Shown: positions 53,062-63,570 of the stretch, one piece after another
Position numbering within the stretch: position 1 is the first letter of the stretch
How the letters are laid out: every line of letters begins with the position of its first letter
DNA from: Protula sp. h YS-2021
Taxonomy: Eukaryota; Annelida; Polychaeta; Sabellida; Serpulidae
Direction: 5' to 3'
Length of the DNA: 64,000 nucleotides
NCBI GenBank assembly: GCA_949752745.1
Contig: OX457026.1
Location: forward strand, 27,900,116 to 27,964,115
Translations under genes and position numbers: made by a program
Notes under the pieces: generated by a model
Told to the model about the DNA's origin: nothing
The model's input: only the letters and a program-made list of their open reading frames with translations
Databases searched by the model: none

Positions 53062-53175
53062 ATATACTTTTATCTTACCTTGAAATTGTAATTTTGTGGT
53101 CGAGAAAAATCCCGTAAGAAGTTTGCGGAGCCGATGCCTTATCCACGAAATTTGGATAGGCGTGTGTGTAGCCAT
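53062..53175 (+). repeat. Array unit 11, truncated LTR
   Basis: Only the first 114 bp of the LTR remain. At 53175/53176 the sequence switches to the zinc-knuckle region of the long element. Confidence 0.85.
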
Positions 53176-54554
53176 GGTATGGGAGATAGGCCGAGGGGCA
53201 TTTCTCAGGGGACTGGCCGAGGGGTATTTCTCAAAGGACTGTCCAAGTCCTTTGAACTCGGAGAAGTGACCCTCGGCAAGCGTGGAGGAGAGAAAAGGAG
53301 AGGATTAAATGAAATAGAGCTTTGCCTTTAGAAGTCTGCAGTTTTTTGGGCAAGTCGTTAATATTTGGGTTAAGGAAGGATCGAATGTATTTCAAGAAAA
53401 CATTCAAGATAGTGTTCTTTGTTATCCGTCAGTTTTTTCTCCGAATCAAGAGAACATTGACGTACCTTTTACGGATAGTGTCAAGCATGCTGGTGATTTC
53501 AGAATCAGAGAAATGTGGTACTTTTTACAGTTGTCAAAACGATTTTGTTTTACATTATTGTAAAATAGATCCAAATTTTGAAAATACAGCAGACAGGGAG
53601 GATTTTATTAGTCGGTGGCAAAAGTGACGAAGTTGTTCTTATGTTAGTTGACACAAGTGCGAGTTGTTGTGTCATGGAAAGATGTGTTTATACTTCATTT
53701 CTAGATTAAGTTGCCCTTAACTTTTTGCTGGAAATGTGTCATAAGATCTGTTTTGCGAGATCTAATTCAGTGTAACGGACTCATTCAGTATCGAGAGAAG
53801 TTTTGCAAATTAGGTTTAACTGTTGAATTTCATGTTGCTGATATTGGTGACAAAATTATACTGGGCATGTCATCGGTATGACTATTGATAGCAAGAATGG
53901 TACCGTGACTGCTTCTGGTCAGTAGATTCCGTGCACTATTTTGGATGGGAAAGCAGCTCCGAAGCGTTTTATCTTACTGGATAGCATATAATTAATCCCG
54001 CGAGAATGCGCAGGTCTAAAAATCAAACCCAAGAAGTGCAGTCTGTTTAAAAGAGAAGTGCTTTATTCGGATATGCTATCAGATAAAATAGTGTGTACAC
54101 TCATCCAGCAAAGGCAGTGAAGGGATTTCCTAAACAGCTCGATGTGCAGGGAATGTGGAGGTTATTTATCATTTTATTTTTAATCAATTGGTATCCTAAA
54201 ATCATAAAAGACTGGGAAAATTGCGTTTCCCTTAAATCGGCAGTTAGATAAGAGAGGGACGAAACCAGTGTTTAGCTGGAATCACGAATGCGAACTTGCA
54301 TTGGAATTGCTGAAAAAAACTGTGCTAATGTCAGCACTCATTGTTGATTTGCGAAGAGTTGAAGGCAACTGTGTCTGAGACACTGATAGCCGTGCTGAAG
54401 GCATTTGTGGCATATTTAATCATATGCAGGAGTTTTACCTGGCCGTCGTTGCATATTCCTCAAAATCATTGAGTAGGGCCCAACGCAATTGTTGTCTTAG
54501 CAGCGTTGTTGGGGGACCAGCTAATCCTCATAATCTAAGTCGTCTCGAAAGAGA
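53176..54554 (+). pseudogene. 3' half of a long gypsy-like copy (protease, RT end, RNase H)
   Basis: It starts just past the point where long copies have their G-run, at tatgggaga. In order it shows: a protease-like site LVDTSASCC (Asp codon 53650-53652; Ser where retropepsins have Gly); EFHVADIGDKIILGMS (about 53818), the protease C-terminal part; LKIKPKKCSLFKREVLY (about 54016), the end of the RT palm; and the RNase H scrap. Stops and frameshifts are frequent. It lacks the SINE-like insertion seen at 58283 and 62230, so it keeps the original sequence there. Confidence 0.8.
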
Positions 54555-55033
54555 TGATACTTTTATCTTACCTTCAAATTGTAATTCTGTGGTCGAGAAA
54601 AATCCCGTAAGAAGTTTGCGGAGCCGATGCCTTATCCACGAAATTTGGATAGGCGTGTGCCTAGCCATAGTCGTGGTTTACCTTTTCAACTGCATTCCCT
54701 ACCGCATCTGATGATGCCCATTTTCATGGTGACTTTTAAAGTTTAAATGCACCTGTCAGTTTCTCTTTCGTCACATTGCTTTACTTGTCATGTGAGCGAT
54801 GTGCTACGCTTGAACCGGTACTCATTATTCTCTACAACTGAGAAGAATAGAAATTATCATCGTAAGATTTTTCAAAAGAAGAGCAGCAAGTCAGAATGCT
54901 TTTCAAATAAGGGAGAATTCTGTCTTTCAGAGTCCCATTGTAAGATCAAATAATACTTTCATGTAAATGCGGTCTGTTATTCCGATAACATCGAATTGGC
55001 AATCACAACTTCCTCCTATATTCCATAGTATCG
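54555..55033 (+). repeat. LTR (3' type, no SINE)
   Basis: 479 bp from TGATACTTTTATC, directly after the purine-rich gaaagaga, to agtatcg. It abuts the next LTR with no spacer. Confidence 0.85.
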
Positions 55034-55762
55034 TGATACTTTTATCTCACCTTCAAACTGTAATTCTGTGGTCGATAAAAATCCCGTAAGAAGTTTACGG
55101 AGCCGATGCCTTATCCACGAAATTTGGATAGGCGTGTGCCTAGCCATTGTCGGGGTGTACTATTAAACTGCATTCCCTGCTACATCTGATGCTGCCCATT
55201 CGCATGGTGACTTTTAAAGTTTAACTGCACCTGCCAGTTCATCTTTTTTGTGACATTGTTTGATTAGCCTGTTTGGACAAGTGGTTTTAGTGTCCGCTTC
55301 AGAACTGGAAGATCGTGCGTTGAAACCCAGGTCGGGTCATACCTACGACTTTAAAATTGGGATTCCGCCTTGCTACCCTGTGAATCACTCAACTTGTAAA
55401 TGTTAGAAGGAGGGCTGGAATGCCCCATTTCAGTATAATGTGGCAGGGGGATCCCGATATGACCGTAGCAGTTGAAAGGGATCTAAAGAACAATATAATA
55501 CACATTGTTTACTTGTCATGTGAGCGATGTGCTACCGCTTTAACCGGTGCTCATTATTCTCTACAACTGAGAACAATAGAAATTCCCGTCATAAGAATTT
55601 TTATGAAACCAGAGTGGAAAGTCAGAATACTTTTCAAATAAGAGAGAATTCTGTCTTTCAGACTCCTAGTTCATTATCAATAGTACTTTTAGGTCAATGC
55701 GTTGTGTTATATCGATAACATCGGATGGGAATCACGATTTCCTGGTGTATTTCATAGTACCG
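55034..55762 (+). repeat. LTR (5' type) carrying a SINE
   Basis: 729 bp, or about 480 bp without the SINE. It starts TGATACTTTTATC and ends agtaccg. Confidence 0.85.
55262..55501 (+). mobile_element. tRNA-derived SINE inside the LTR
   Basis: Flanked by the 9-bp duplication acattgttt (55253-55261 and 55502-55510). The tRNA-like head is degraded here (B box gttgaaaccc), unlike the copies at 59.9 and 63.8 kb. The body includes agaaggagggctggaatgcc and it ends in an AT-rich tail. Confidence 0.85.
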
Positions 55763-56777
55763 TGAATGCAATGCCTGTACATAAAAATAATTATATGTTT
55801 CACGATATTAATGTGGTAAAGGATGTGCCGAAGAATACTGTCGGGAATCCCTTACCATTTGATAATTTTGCGAGAAGTTACAATCAGTCGTTATCTTGAA
55901 TGTCTGATTGGGATAATACTCGTTAGTACTATAAATCGCAAGATTTTTATGCCACACCTTGATCTAGAGCTATGGTTGCTGACAATTCTGGTGTTTTTGA
56001 TCACGAAATAAATGGAATGTCTATAAGTCAGTACATACCGACAACATCCATTGCGCTTTTTGTATAGACACAGATGTTTCCCGATGCCTGAAATAGATTT
56101 TTCGCAATGCATGATATTTCTGTTATTCTAATGGTGTGCCGCGTGGTGTTCACATCTAGTTTTTCAAAACAGTGATATGGTTTCAACTGTTATGCCCTAT
56201 CAAGGTGTTCATTGTGAACAACAAGCAGCGGAATTTCAGTGGCAAGGCCTCGAAATAGTCTAGTACGTCTTAAAGATTGATCTAACGATCAACGAAAGAG
56301 GGTTAAAGCTCTTTCAATTAATGGTCAATATAGTGAATGGGCACGCTCTAAGCGCCTTATTGAAGAGGCACCTGTTCCAAAGAACTTGAATGACCAAGAA
56401 ATGAAATGTCCTCTAACTTGCAGCTAAAATCTCCATCTTTTCTGTGGAGCGTCAGTTTGACCCTTTGACTTTCAGTTAGGTTTTAGTTTGCGGAACAATG
56501 ATTTAGGACCGCTGATTATAATCATCACTTTCAATCTGTTGTGGAAGGAAAAACGTAGAAGATAAGGTTCCTGTTTATTTGGATGAAGTAGGACGATCGC
56601 TATCTATCCTGTACAGAGGTACCTGACTTGGGTCAACATCTGGTCCCAGTCAAACGCCACTTTATTAATGGAATTCAAGACTATGAGGTAAAACAATATT
56701 TGATGATAACTCCATCAAATATGATGGAAAATACAATTCAGTATGCGGAGCATTTCGTGGCCGCAAAATCGTTCTAT

Positions 56778-58073
56778 TCTGTTCTAAAGAGAAATTCATT
56801 GACGTCTAGTTGATGATGATTCTAATGGCGAGGGCGAAGGCCAGCATTTCTGTTGCGAAGACTGTTAATTTCGTGCGAGGAAATACTTTTCCCAAGTCTA
56901 ATTATGAATCTAACTTGAAAAATTTATACCCTAAAACAGTTAAATTGTTTTACTTGGGGGGGGGGGGAGGGGGGGGCGGTTATGGGAGGATGGCCGAGGG
57001 GCATTTCTGGAAGGACTGTTCAAGACGTGCTTTAAACTTGGAGAAGTGACCCTCGGCATTCAGGAAGGAGAAAAGGAGAGGAGGAAATGAAATAGAGTTT
57101 TGCCTTCAGAAGTCTGCAAACAGTTGTTTGGCAAATCGTTAATAATTCGGTAAAGGAAGGATCGAATGTAGTTCAAGAAAACATTTAAGATAGTGTTCTT
57201 TGTTATCCGTCAGTTTTTTCTCCGAATCAAGAGAACATTGACGTACCTTTTACGGATAGTGTCAAGCATGCTGATGATCTCAAGAATCAGAGAAATGTGG
57301 TACTTTTTACAGTTGTAAAAACGATTTTGTTTTACAGTATTGTAAAATGGATCCAAATGTGCAAAATAAAGCAGACAGGGAGGATTTCATTAGTCGGTAG
57401 CAAAAGTGACGAAGTTGTTCTTGTGTCTGTTCTAAAGAGAAATTCATTGACGTCTAGTTGATGATGATTCTAATGGCGAGGGCGAGAGCCAGCATTTCTG
57501 TTGCGAAGACTGTTAATTTCGTGCGAGGAAATGCTTTTCCCAAGTCTAATTATGAATCTAACTTGAAAAATTTATACCCTAAAACAGTTAAATTGTTTTA
57601 CTTGGGGGGGGGGGAGGGGGGGGGCGGTTATGGGAGGATGGCCGAGGGGCATTTCTGGAAGGACTGTTCAAGACGTGCTTTAAACTTGGAGAAGTGACCC
57701 TCGGCATTCAGGAAGGAGAAAAGGAGAGGAGGAAATGAAATAGAGTTTTGCCTTCAGAAGTCTGCAAACAGTTGTTTGGCAAATCGTTAATAATTCGGTA
57801 AAGGAAGGATCGAATGTAGTTCAAGAAAACATTTAAGATAGTGTTCTTTGTTATCCGTCAGTTTTTTCTCCGAATCAAGAGAACATTGACGTACCTTTTA
57901 CGGATAGTGTCAAGCATGCTGATGATCTCAAGAATCAGAGAAATGTGGTACTTTTTACAGTTGTAAAAATGATTTTGTTTTACATTATTGTAAAATGGAT
58001 CCAAATGTGCAAAATAAAGCAGACAGGGAGGATTTCATTAGTCGGTAGCAAAAGTGACGAAGTTGTTCTTGTG
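56778..58073 (+). repeat. 648-bp tandem duplication in long copy 1
   Basis: Copies 56778-57425 and 57426-58073 are nearly identical, both including the G-run and the zinc-knuckle scrap. Long copy 2 has a single version, so the event is private to copy 1. Confidence 0.92.
56955..56976 (+). repeat. G-run with quadruplex potential (copies near 57605 and 61551)
   Basis: An uninterrupted G12-A-G8-type tract sits in the middle of the former CCHC knuckle in every long copy. Such runs can form G-quadruplexes and slip in replication. The array rearrangement at 53175 falls right beside the corresponding position. Confidence 0.7.
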
Positions 58074-58282
58074 TTAGTTGACACAAGTGCGAGTTGTTGC
58101 GTCATGGAAAGATGTGTTTATATTTCAGTTCTAGATAAATGTGGCGGTTAAGTTTTTGCTGGAAATGTGTCATAAGATCTGTTTTGCGAGATCTAATTCA
58201 GTGTAACGGACTCATTCAGTATCGAGAGAAGTTTTGCAAATTAGGTTTAACTATTGAATTTCATGTTGCTGATATTGGTGAC

Positions 58283-58525
58283 ATATGAACCTTAATTTTA
58301 CCTGCCAAAATTCCCCCTGTGGGGTGAGGGGAATCTTAAGAATACACCCACTGTGTTCTGTTCCGTGCATGGCGTAAGAGGCGGCTAATCGGAATTTCTT
58401 TCTTACTGTTCTTTTACTAATTCTTCATACTTCCCTCTTTTTTCCCCACTTGTTCCTTTAACAAGTGCGTCCCATTATACCCATCATAGTCGCTTAACGA
58501 GACGTTAAACACCAAACCAACAACC
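58283..58525 (+). repeat. SINE-like repeat (cgtaagaggcggctaa family), long copy
   Basis: It runs from tatgaaccttaattttacc to a tail of cgcttaacgagacgttaaac, accaaaccaacaac. It replaces about 55 bp of element sequence still present at 53842-53896. Internally there is a hairpin-like ccccctgtggggtgagg. Confidence 0.75.
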
Positions 58526-59156
58526 GTGACTGCTTCTGGTCAGTGGATTCCGTGCATTATTTTGGAAGGGAAACCAGCTCAGCTCCCAAGAGTTTTATCT
58601 TACTGGGTAGCATATAAACAATTCCGCGAGGAAGCGCAGGACTAAAAAAGAAACATAAGAAGAACAGTCTGTTTAAAACAGAAGTGCTTTATTCGGGATA
58701 TACTATCAGATAAAATAGTGTGCACACGGATCCAGCAAAGGCAGTGAAGGGATTTCCTAAACAGCTGGATGTGCATAAATGTGGAGGTTATTTTCTTTAT
58801 TTGTTATCAGTTGGTGTCCTAAAATCATAAAACACTTACTTAAATCGCAGTTAGACAAGAGAGGGAAAAAACCATTGTTTAACTAGAATCACGAATGCGA
58901 ACTTGCATTGGAATAGCTGAAATCAATACTAATTTCAGCACCCATTCTTGATTTGCCAAGAGATGAAAGCAACTATGTCTGAGACACTGATAGCAGTGCT
59001 GAAGGCATTTGTGGCATACTTAATCATATGCAGGATTTTTACCTGGCCGTCGCTGCATATTCCTCAAAATCAATGAGTAGGGCCGAAGCAACTGTTGTAT
59101 TAGCAGCGTTGTTGGGGACCAGCTAATCCTCGTAACCTAAGTCGTCTCGAAAGAGA

Positions 59157-59636
59157 TGATACTTTATCTTACCTTCACATTTTAATTCTGTGGTCGATAA
59201 AAATCCCGTAAGAAGTTTGCGGAGCCGATGCCTTATCCACGAAATTTGTATAGGCGTGTGCCAAGCCATAGTCGGGGATGTACTTATTCAACTGCATTCC
59301 CTGCCGCATCTGATGATGCCCGTTTTCATTGTGATTTTTAATGTTTAAATGCACCTGTCAGTTTCTCTCTCGTCACATTGCTTTACTTGTCATGTGAGCG
59401 ACGTGCTACTCTTGAATCGGTACTCATTCTCTAAAACTGAAAACAATAGAAATTACCATCATAAGTTTTTTTAAAAAAAACAAGTCAGAATACTTTTCAA
59501 ATGAGGGAGAATTCTGTCTTTCAGACTCCCAGGTTAAGATCAAATAATACTTTAAGGTAAATGCGCTCTGGTATTCCGATAAAATCGGATGGGAATCGCG
59601 ACTTCTTCGTATATTCCATAGTACCGTGGTACTTTT
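59157..59636 (+). repeat. LTR (3' type, no SINE)
   Basis: 480 bp, starting TGATACTTTATC after gaaagaga and ending agtaccg. It abuts the next LTR without a spacer. Confidence 0.85.
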
Positions 59637-60358
59637 ATCTTACCTTCAAACCGTAATTCTGTGGTCGATAAAAATCCCGTAAGAAGTTTGCGGAGCCGAA
59701 GCTTTATCCATGAAATTTGGACAGGCGTGTGCCTAGCCATAGTCGGGGTGTACCTATCCAACTGCATTTCCTGCTACATCTGATGCTACCCATTCTCATG
59801 GTAACTTTTAAAGTTTAACTGCACCTGCCAGTTCATCTTTTTTGTGACATTGTTTGACCAGCCTCGGTGGCCTAGTGGTTAGAGTGTCCGCTTCGAGACT
59901 GGAAGGTCGTGCGTTCAAATCCCGGTCGGGTCATACCTGAGACTTTAAAATTGGGACTCATCCTTACTACCCTGTGAGGCACTCCACATGTAAGGGTTAG
60001 AAGGAGGGCTGGAATGCCCCATTTCAGTATAATGTGGCAGGGGGGTCCCGATATGACCATAGCAGTTGAAAAGGAATCAAAAGAATAATATAATACACAT
60101 TGTTTACTTGTCATGTGAGCAATGTGCTACCGCTTGAACCGGTGCTCATTATTCTCTACAACTGAGAACAATAGAAATTCCCGTCATAAGAATTTTTATG
60201 AAACCAGAGTGGAAAGTCAGAATACTTTTCAAATAAGAGAGAATTCTGTCTTTCAGACTCCTAGTTCAATATCAAATAGTACTTTTAGGTCAATGCGTTG
60301 TGATATATCGATAACATCGGATGGGAATCGCGATTTCCTCGTGTATTCCATAGTACCG
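59637..60358 (+). repeat. LTR (5' type) carrying a SINE
   Basis: 722 bp, or about 472 bp without the SINE. It starts TGGTACTTTTATC and ends agtaccg. Confidence 0.85.
59856..60096 (+). mobile_element. tRNA-derived SINE inside the LTR
   Basis: A box tggcctagtgg (59868-59878) and B box gttcaaatcc (59913-59922) match RNA polymerase III consensus sites at tRNA-like spacing. The duplication acattgttt flanks it (59847-59855, 60097-60105). It sits at the same position as in the LTR at 55034. Confidence 0.9.
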
Positions 60359-63105
60359 TGAATGCAATGCCTGTACATAAAAATAATTATATGTTTCACG
60401 ATATTAATGTGGTAAAGGATGTGCCGAAGAATACTGTCGGGAATCCCTTACCATTTGATAATTTTGCGAGAAGTTACAATCAGTCGTTATCTTGAATGTC
60501 TGATAGGGATAGTACTCGTTAGTACTATTAATCGCAAGATTTTTATGCCACACCATGATCTAGAGCTATGGTTGCTGACAATTCTGGTGTTTTTGATCAC
60601 GAAATAAATGGAATGTCTATAAGTCAGTACATACCGACGACATTCATGCGCTTGTTGTACACACACAAATGTTTCCCGATGCTGAAATAGATTTTTCGCA
60701 ATGCATGATATTTCTGTTATTCTAATGGTGTGCCGCGTGGTGTTCACATCTAGTTTTTCAAAACAGTGATATGGTTTCAACTGTTATGCCCTATCAAGGT
60801 GTTCATTGTGAACAACAAGCAGCGGAATTTCAGTGGCAAGGCCTCGAAATAGTCTAGTACGTCTTAAAGATTGACCTAACGATCAACGAATGAGGGTTAA
60901 AGCTCTTTCAATTAATGGTCAATATAGTGAATGGGCACGCTCTAAGCGCCTTATTGAAGAGGCACCTGTTCCAAAGAACTGGAATGACCAAGAAATGAAA
61001 TGTCCTCTAACTTGCAGCTAAAATCTCCATCTTTTCTGTGGAGCGTCAGTTTGACCCTTTGACTTTCAGTTAGGTTTTAGTTTGCGGAACAATGATTTAG
61101 GACCGCTGATTATAATCATCACTTTCAATCTGTTGTGGAAGGAAAAACGTAGAAGATAAGGTTCCTGTTTATTTGGATGAAGTAGGACGATCGCTATCTA
61201 TCCTGTACAGAGGTACCTGACTTGGGTCAACATCTGGTCCTAGTCAAACGCCACTTTATTAATGGAATTCAAGACTATGAGGTAAAACAATATTTGATGA
61301 TAACTCCATCAAATAAGATGGAAAATACAATTCAGTATGCGGAGCATTTCGTGGCCGCAAAATCGTTCTATTCTGTTTTAAAGAGAAATTCATTGACGTC
61401 TAGTTGATGATGATTCTAATGGCGAGGGCGAAGGCCAGCATTTCTGTTGCGAAGACTGTTAATTTCGTGCGAGGAAATACTTTTCCCAAGTCTAATTATG
61501 AATCTAACTTGAAAAATTTATACCCTAAAACAGTTAAATTGTTTTACTTGGGGGGGGGGGGAGGGGGGGGGCGGTTATGGGAGGATGGCCGAGGGGCATT
61601 TCTGGAAGGACTGTTCAAGACGTGCTTTAAACTTGGAGAAGTGACCCTCGGCATTCAGGAAGGAGAAAAGGAGAGGAGGAAATGAAATAGAGTTTTGCCT
61701 TCAGAAGTCTGCAAACAGTTGTTTGGCAAATCGTTAATAATTCGGTAAAGGAAGGATCGAATGTAGTTCAAGAAAACATTTAAGATAGTGTTCTTTGTTA
61801 TCCGTCAGTTTTTTCTCCGAATCAAGAGAACATTGACGTACCTTTTACGGATAGTGTCAAGCATGCTGATGATCTCAAGAATCAGAGAAATGTGGTACTT
61901 TTTACAGTTGTAAAAACGATTTTGTTTTACAGTATTGTAAAATGGATCCAAATGTGCAAAATACAGCAGACAGGGAGGATTTCATTAGCCGGTAGCAAAA
62001 GTGACGAAGTTGTTCTTGTGTTAGTTGACACAAGTACGAGTTGTTGCGTCATGGAAAGATGTGTTTATATTTCAGTTCTAGATAAATGTCGCGGTTAAGT
62101 TTTTGCTGGAAATGTGTCATAAGATCTGTTTTGCGAGATCTAATTCAGTGTAACGGACTCATTCAGTATCGAGAGAAGTTTTGCAAATTAGGTTTAACTG
62201 TTGAATTTCATGTTGCTGATATTGGTGACATATGAACCTTAATTTTACCTGCCAAAATTCCCCCTGTGGGGTGGGGGGAATCTTAAGAATACACCCACTT
62301 TGTTCTGTTCCGTGCATGGCGTAAGAGGCGGCTAATCGGAATTTCTTTCTTACTGTTCTTTTACTAATTCTTCATACTTCCCTCTTTTTTCCCCACTTGT
62401 TCCTTTAGCAAGTGCGTCCCATTATACCCATCATAGTCGCTTAACGAGACGTCAAACACCAAACCAACAACCGTGACTGCTTCTGGTCAGTGGATTCCGT
62501 GCATTATTTTGGAAGGGAAACGAGCTCAGCTCCTAAGAGTTTTATCTTACTGGGTAGCATATAAACAATTCCGCGAGGAAGCGCAGGACTAAAAAAGAAA
62601 CCTAAGAAGAACAGTCTGTTTAAAACAGAAGTGCTTTATTCGGGATATACTATCAGATAAAATAGTGTGCACACGGATCCAGCAAAGGCAGTGAAGGGAT
62701 TTCCTAAACAGCTGGATGTGCATAAATGTGGAGGTTATTTTCTTTTTTTTGTAATCAGTTGGTGTCCTAAAATCATAAAACACTAACTTAAATCGCAGTT
62801 AGACAAGAGAGGGAAGAAACCATTGTTTAACTAGAATCACGAATGCGAACTTGCATTGGAATAGCTGAAATCAATACTAATTTCAGCAACCATTCTTGAT
62901 TTGCCAAGAGATGAAAGCAACTATGTCTGAGACACTGATAGCAGTGCTGAAGGCATTTGTGGCATACTTAATCATATGCAGGATTTTTACCTGGCCGTCG
63001 CTGCATATTCCTCAAAATCAATGAGTAGGGCCGAACGCAACTGTTGTATTAGCAGCGTTGTTGGGGACCAGCTAATCCTCGTAATCTAAGTCGTCTCGAA
63101 AGAGA
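60359..63105 (+). pseudogene. Internal region of long copy 2 (gag to RNase H)
   Basis: Same order as copy 1 without the 648-bp duplication: capsid-like scrap (61222-61407), G-run (about 61551-61571), GHFWKDC (61594-61614), protease-like LVDTSTSCC (Asp codon 62027-62029), SINE-like insertion (62230-62472), RT-end and RNase H scraps (to about 63050) and gaaagaga. The complete copy with its LTRs is 59637-63570, 3934 bp. Stops are shared with copy 1, so the copies were already dead when they multiplied. Confidence 0.85.
62230..62472 (+). repeat. SINE-like repeat, copy in long copy 2
   Basis: Same insertion point and borders as 58283-58525 with few differences, so it predates the duplication of the long copies. 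Confidence 0.75.
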
Positions 63106-63570
63106 TGATACTTTATCTTACATTGTAATTCTGTGGTCGATAAAAATCCCGTAAGAAGTTTGCGGAGCCGATGCCTTATCCACGAAATTTGTATAGGCGT
63201 GTGCCAAGCCATAGTCGGGGTCGTACTTATTCAACTGCATTCCCTGCCGCATCTGATGATGCCCGTTTTCATTGTGATTTTTAATGTTTAAATGCACCTG
63301 TCAGTTTCTCTCTCGTCACATTGCTTTACTTGTCATGTGAGCGACGTGCTACTCTTGAATCGGTACTCATTCTCTAAAACTGAAAACAATAGAAATTACC
63401 ATCATAAGTTTTTTTTTTAAAAAACAAGTCAGAATACTTTTCAAATGAGGGAGAATTCTGTCTTTCAGACTCCCAGGTTAAGATCAAATAATACTTTAAG
63501 GTAAATGCGCTCTGGTATTCCGATAAAATCGGATGGGAATCGCGACTTCTTCGTATATTCCATAGTACCG
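63106..63570 (+). repeat. LTR (3' type, no SINE)
   Basis: 465 bp, starting TGATACTTTATC. About 15 bp are missing near 63120 (the ccttcacatttt part). It abuts the next LTR without a spacer. Confidence 0.85.

Larger units (their letters stand above)
34932..53175 (+). repeat. Retroelement-derived tandem array, about 1774-bp units
   Basis: About ten head-to-tail units, over 98% alike by eye, each made of one LTR (about 480 bp) and a non-coding body. In unit order the body holds: a leader; a gag scrap (FINGIQDYEVKEFLIITPP); a junction at aaatataaaagac; then a gypsy RT-connection/RNase H scrap (KDYGKIAFPLNRQL, DTDSSAEGICGIFN, AYSSKSLSRAERN); and a tail ending in the polypurine word gaaagaga before the next LTR. 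Compared with the long copies at 55-63 kb, about 2 kb (gag end, zinc knuckle, protease and most of the RT remnant) is deleted at that junction. All units share the same stops, so none codes. Adjacent bodies share one LTR. The first unit is split by a Helitron-like insertion; the last ends at a rearrangement. Confidence 0.92.
55763..59156 (+). pseudogene. Internal region of long copy 1 (gag to RNase H)
   Basis: Only scraps of coding remain. gag: HFINGIQDYEVKQYLMI and IQYAEHFVAAKS (56628-56813), a capsid-like segment. Nucleocapsid: GHFWKDC (56999-57019), the second half of a CCHC knuckle whose first half is disrupted by a G-run at 56955-56976. Protease: LVDTSASCC (Asp codon 58080-58082). A SINE-like insertion occupies 58283-58525. 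RT-end and RNase H scraps follow to about 59100, then the polypurine word gaaagaga. A 648-bp tandem duplication (56778-57425 and 57426-58073) doubles the knuckle region. The complete copy with LTRs is 55034-59636. Confidence 0.85.

Noticed and set aside
56810..57049. Glycine-rich 79-codon frame as a real protein
   Set aside because: The Gly run is the G tract within a disrupted zinc knuckle of a dead gag; upstream and downstream frames are broken.
59856..59935. tRNA gene
   Set aside because: A and B boxes are present but cloverleaf pairing is not convincing, and the unit continues into a SINE body with a target duplication; copies at 55.3 and 63.8 kb behave the same.
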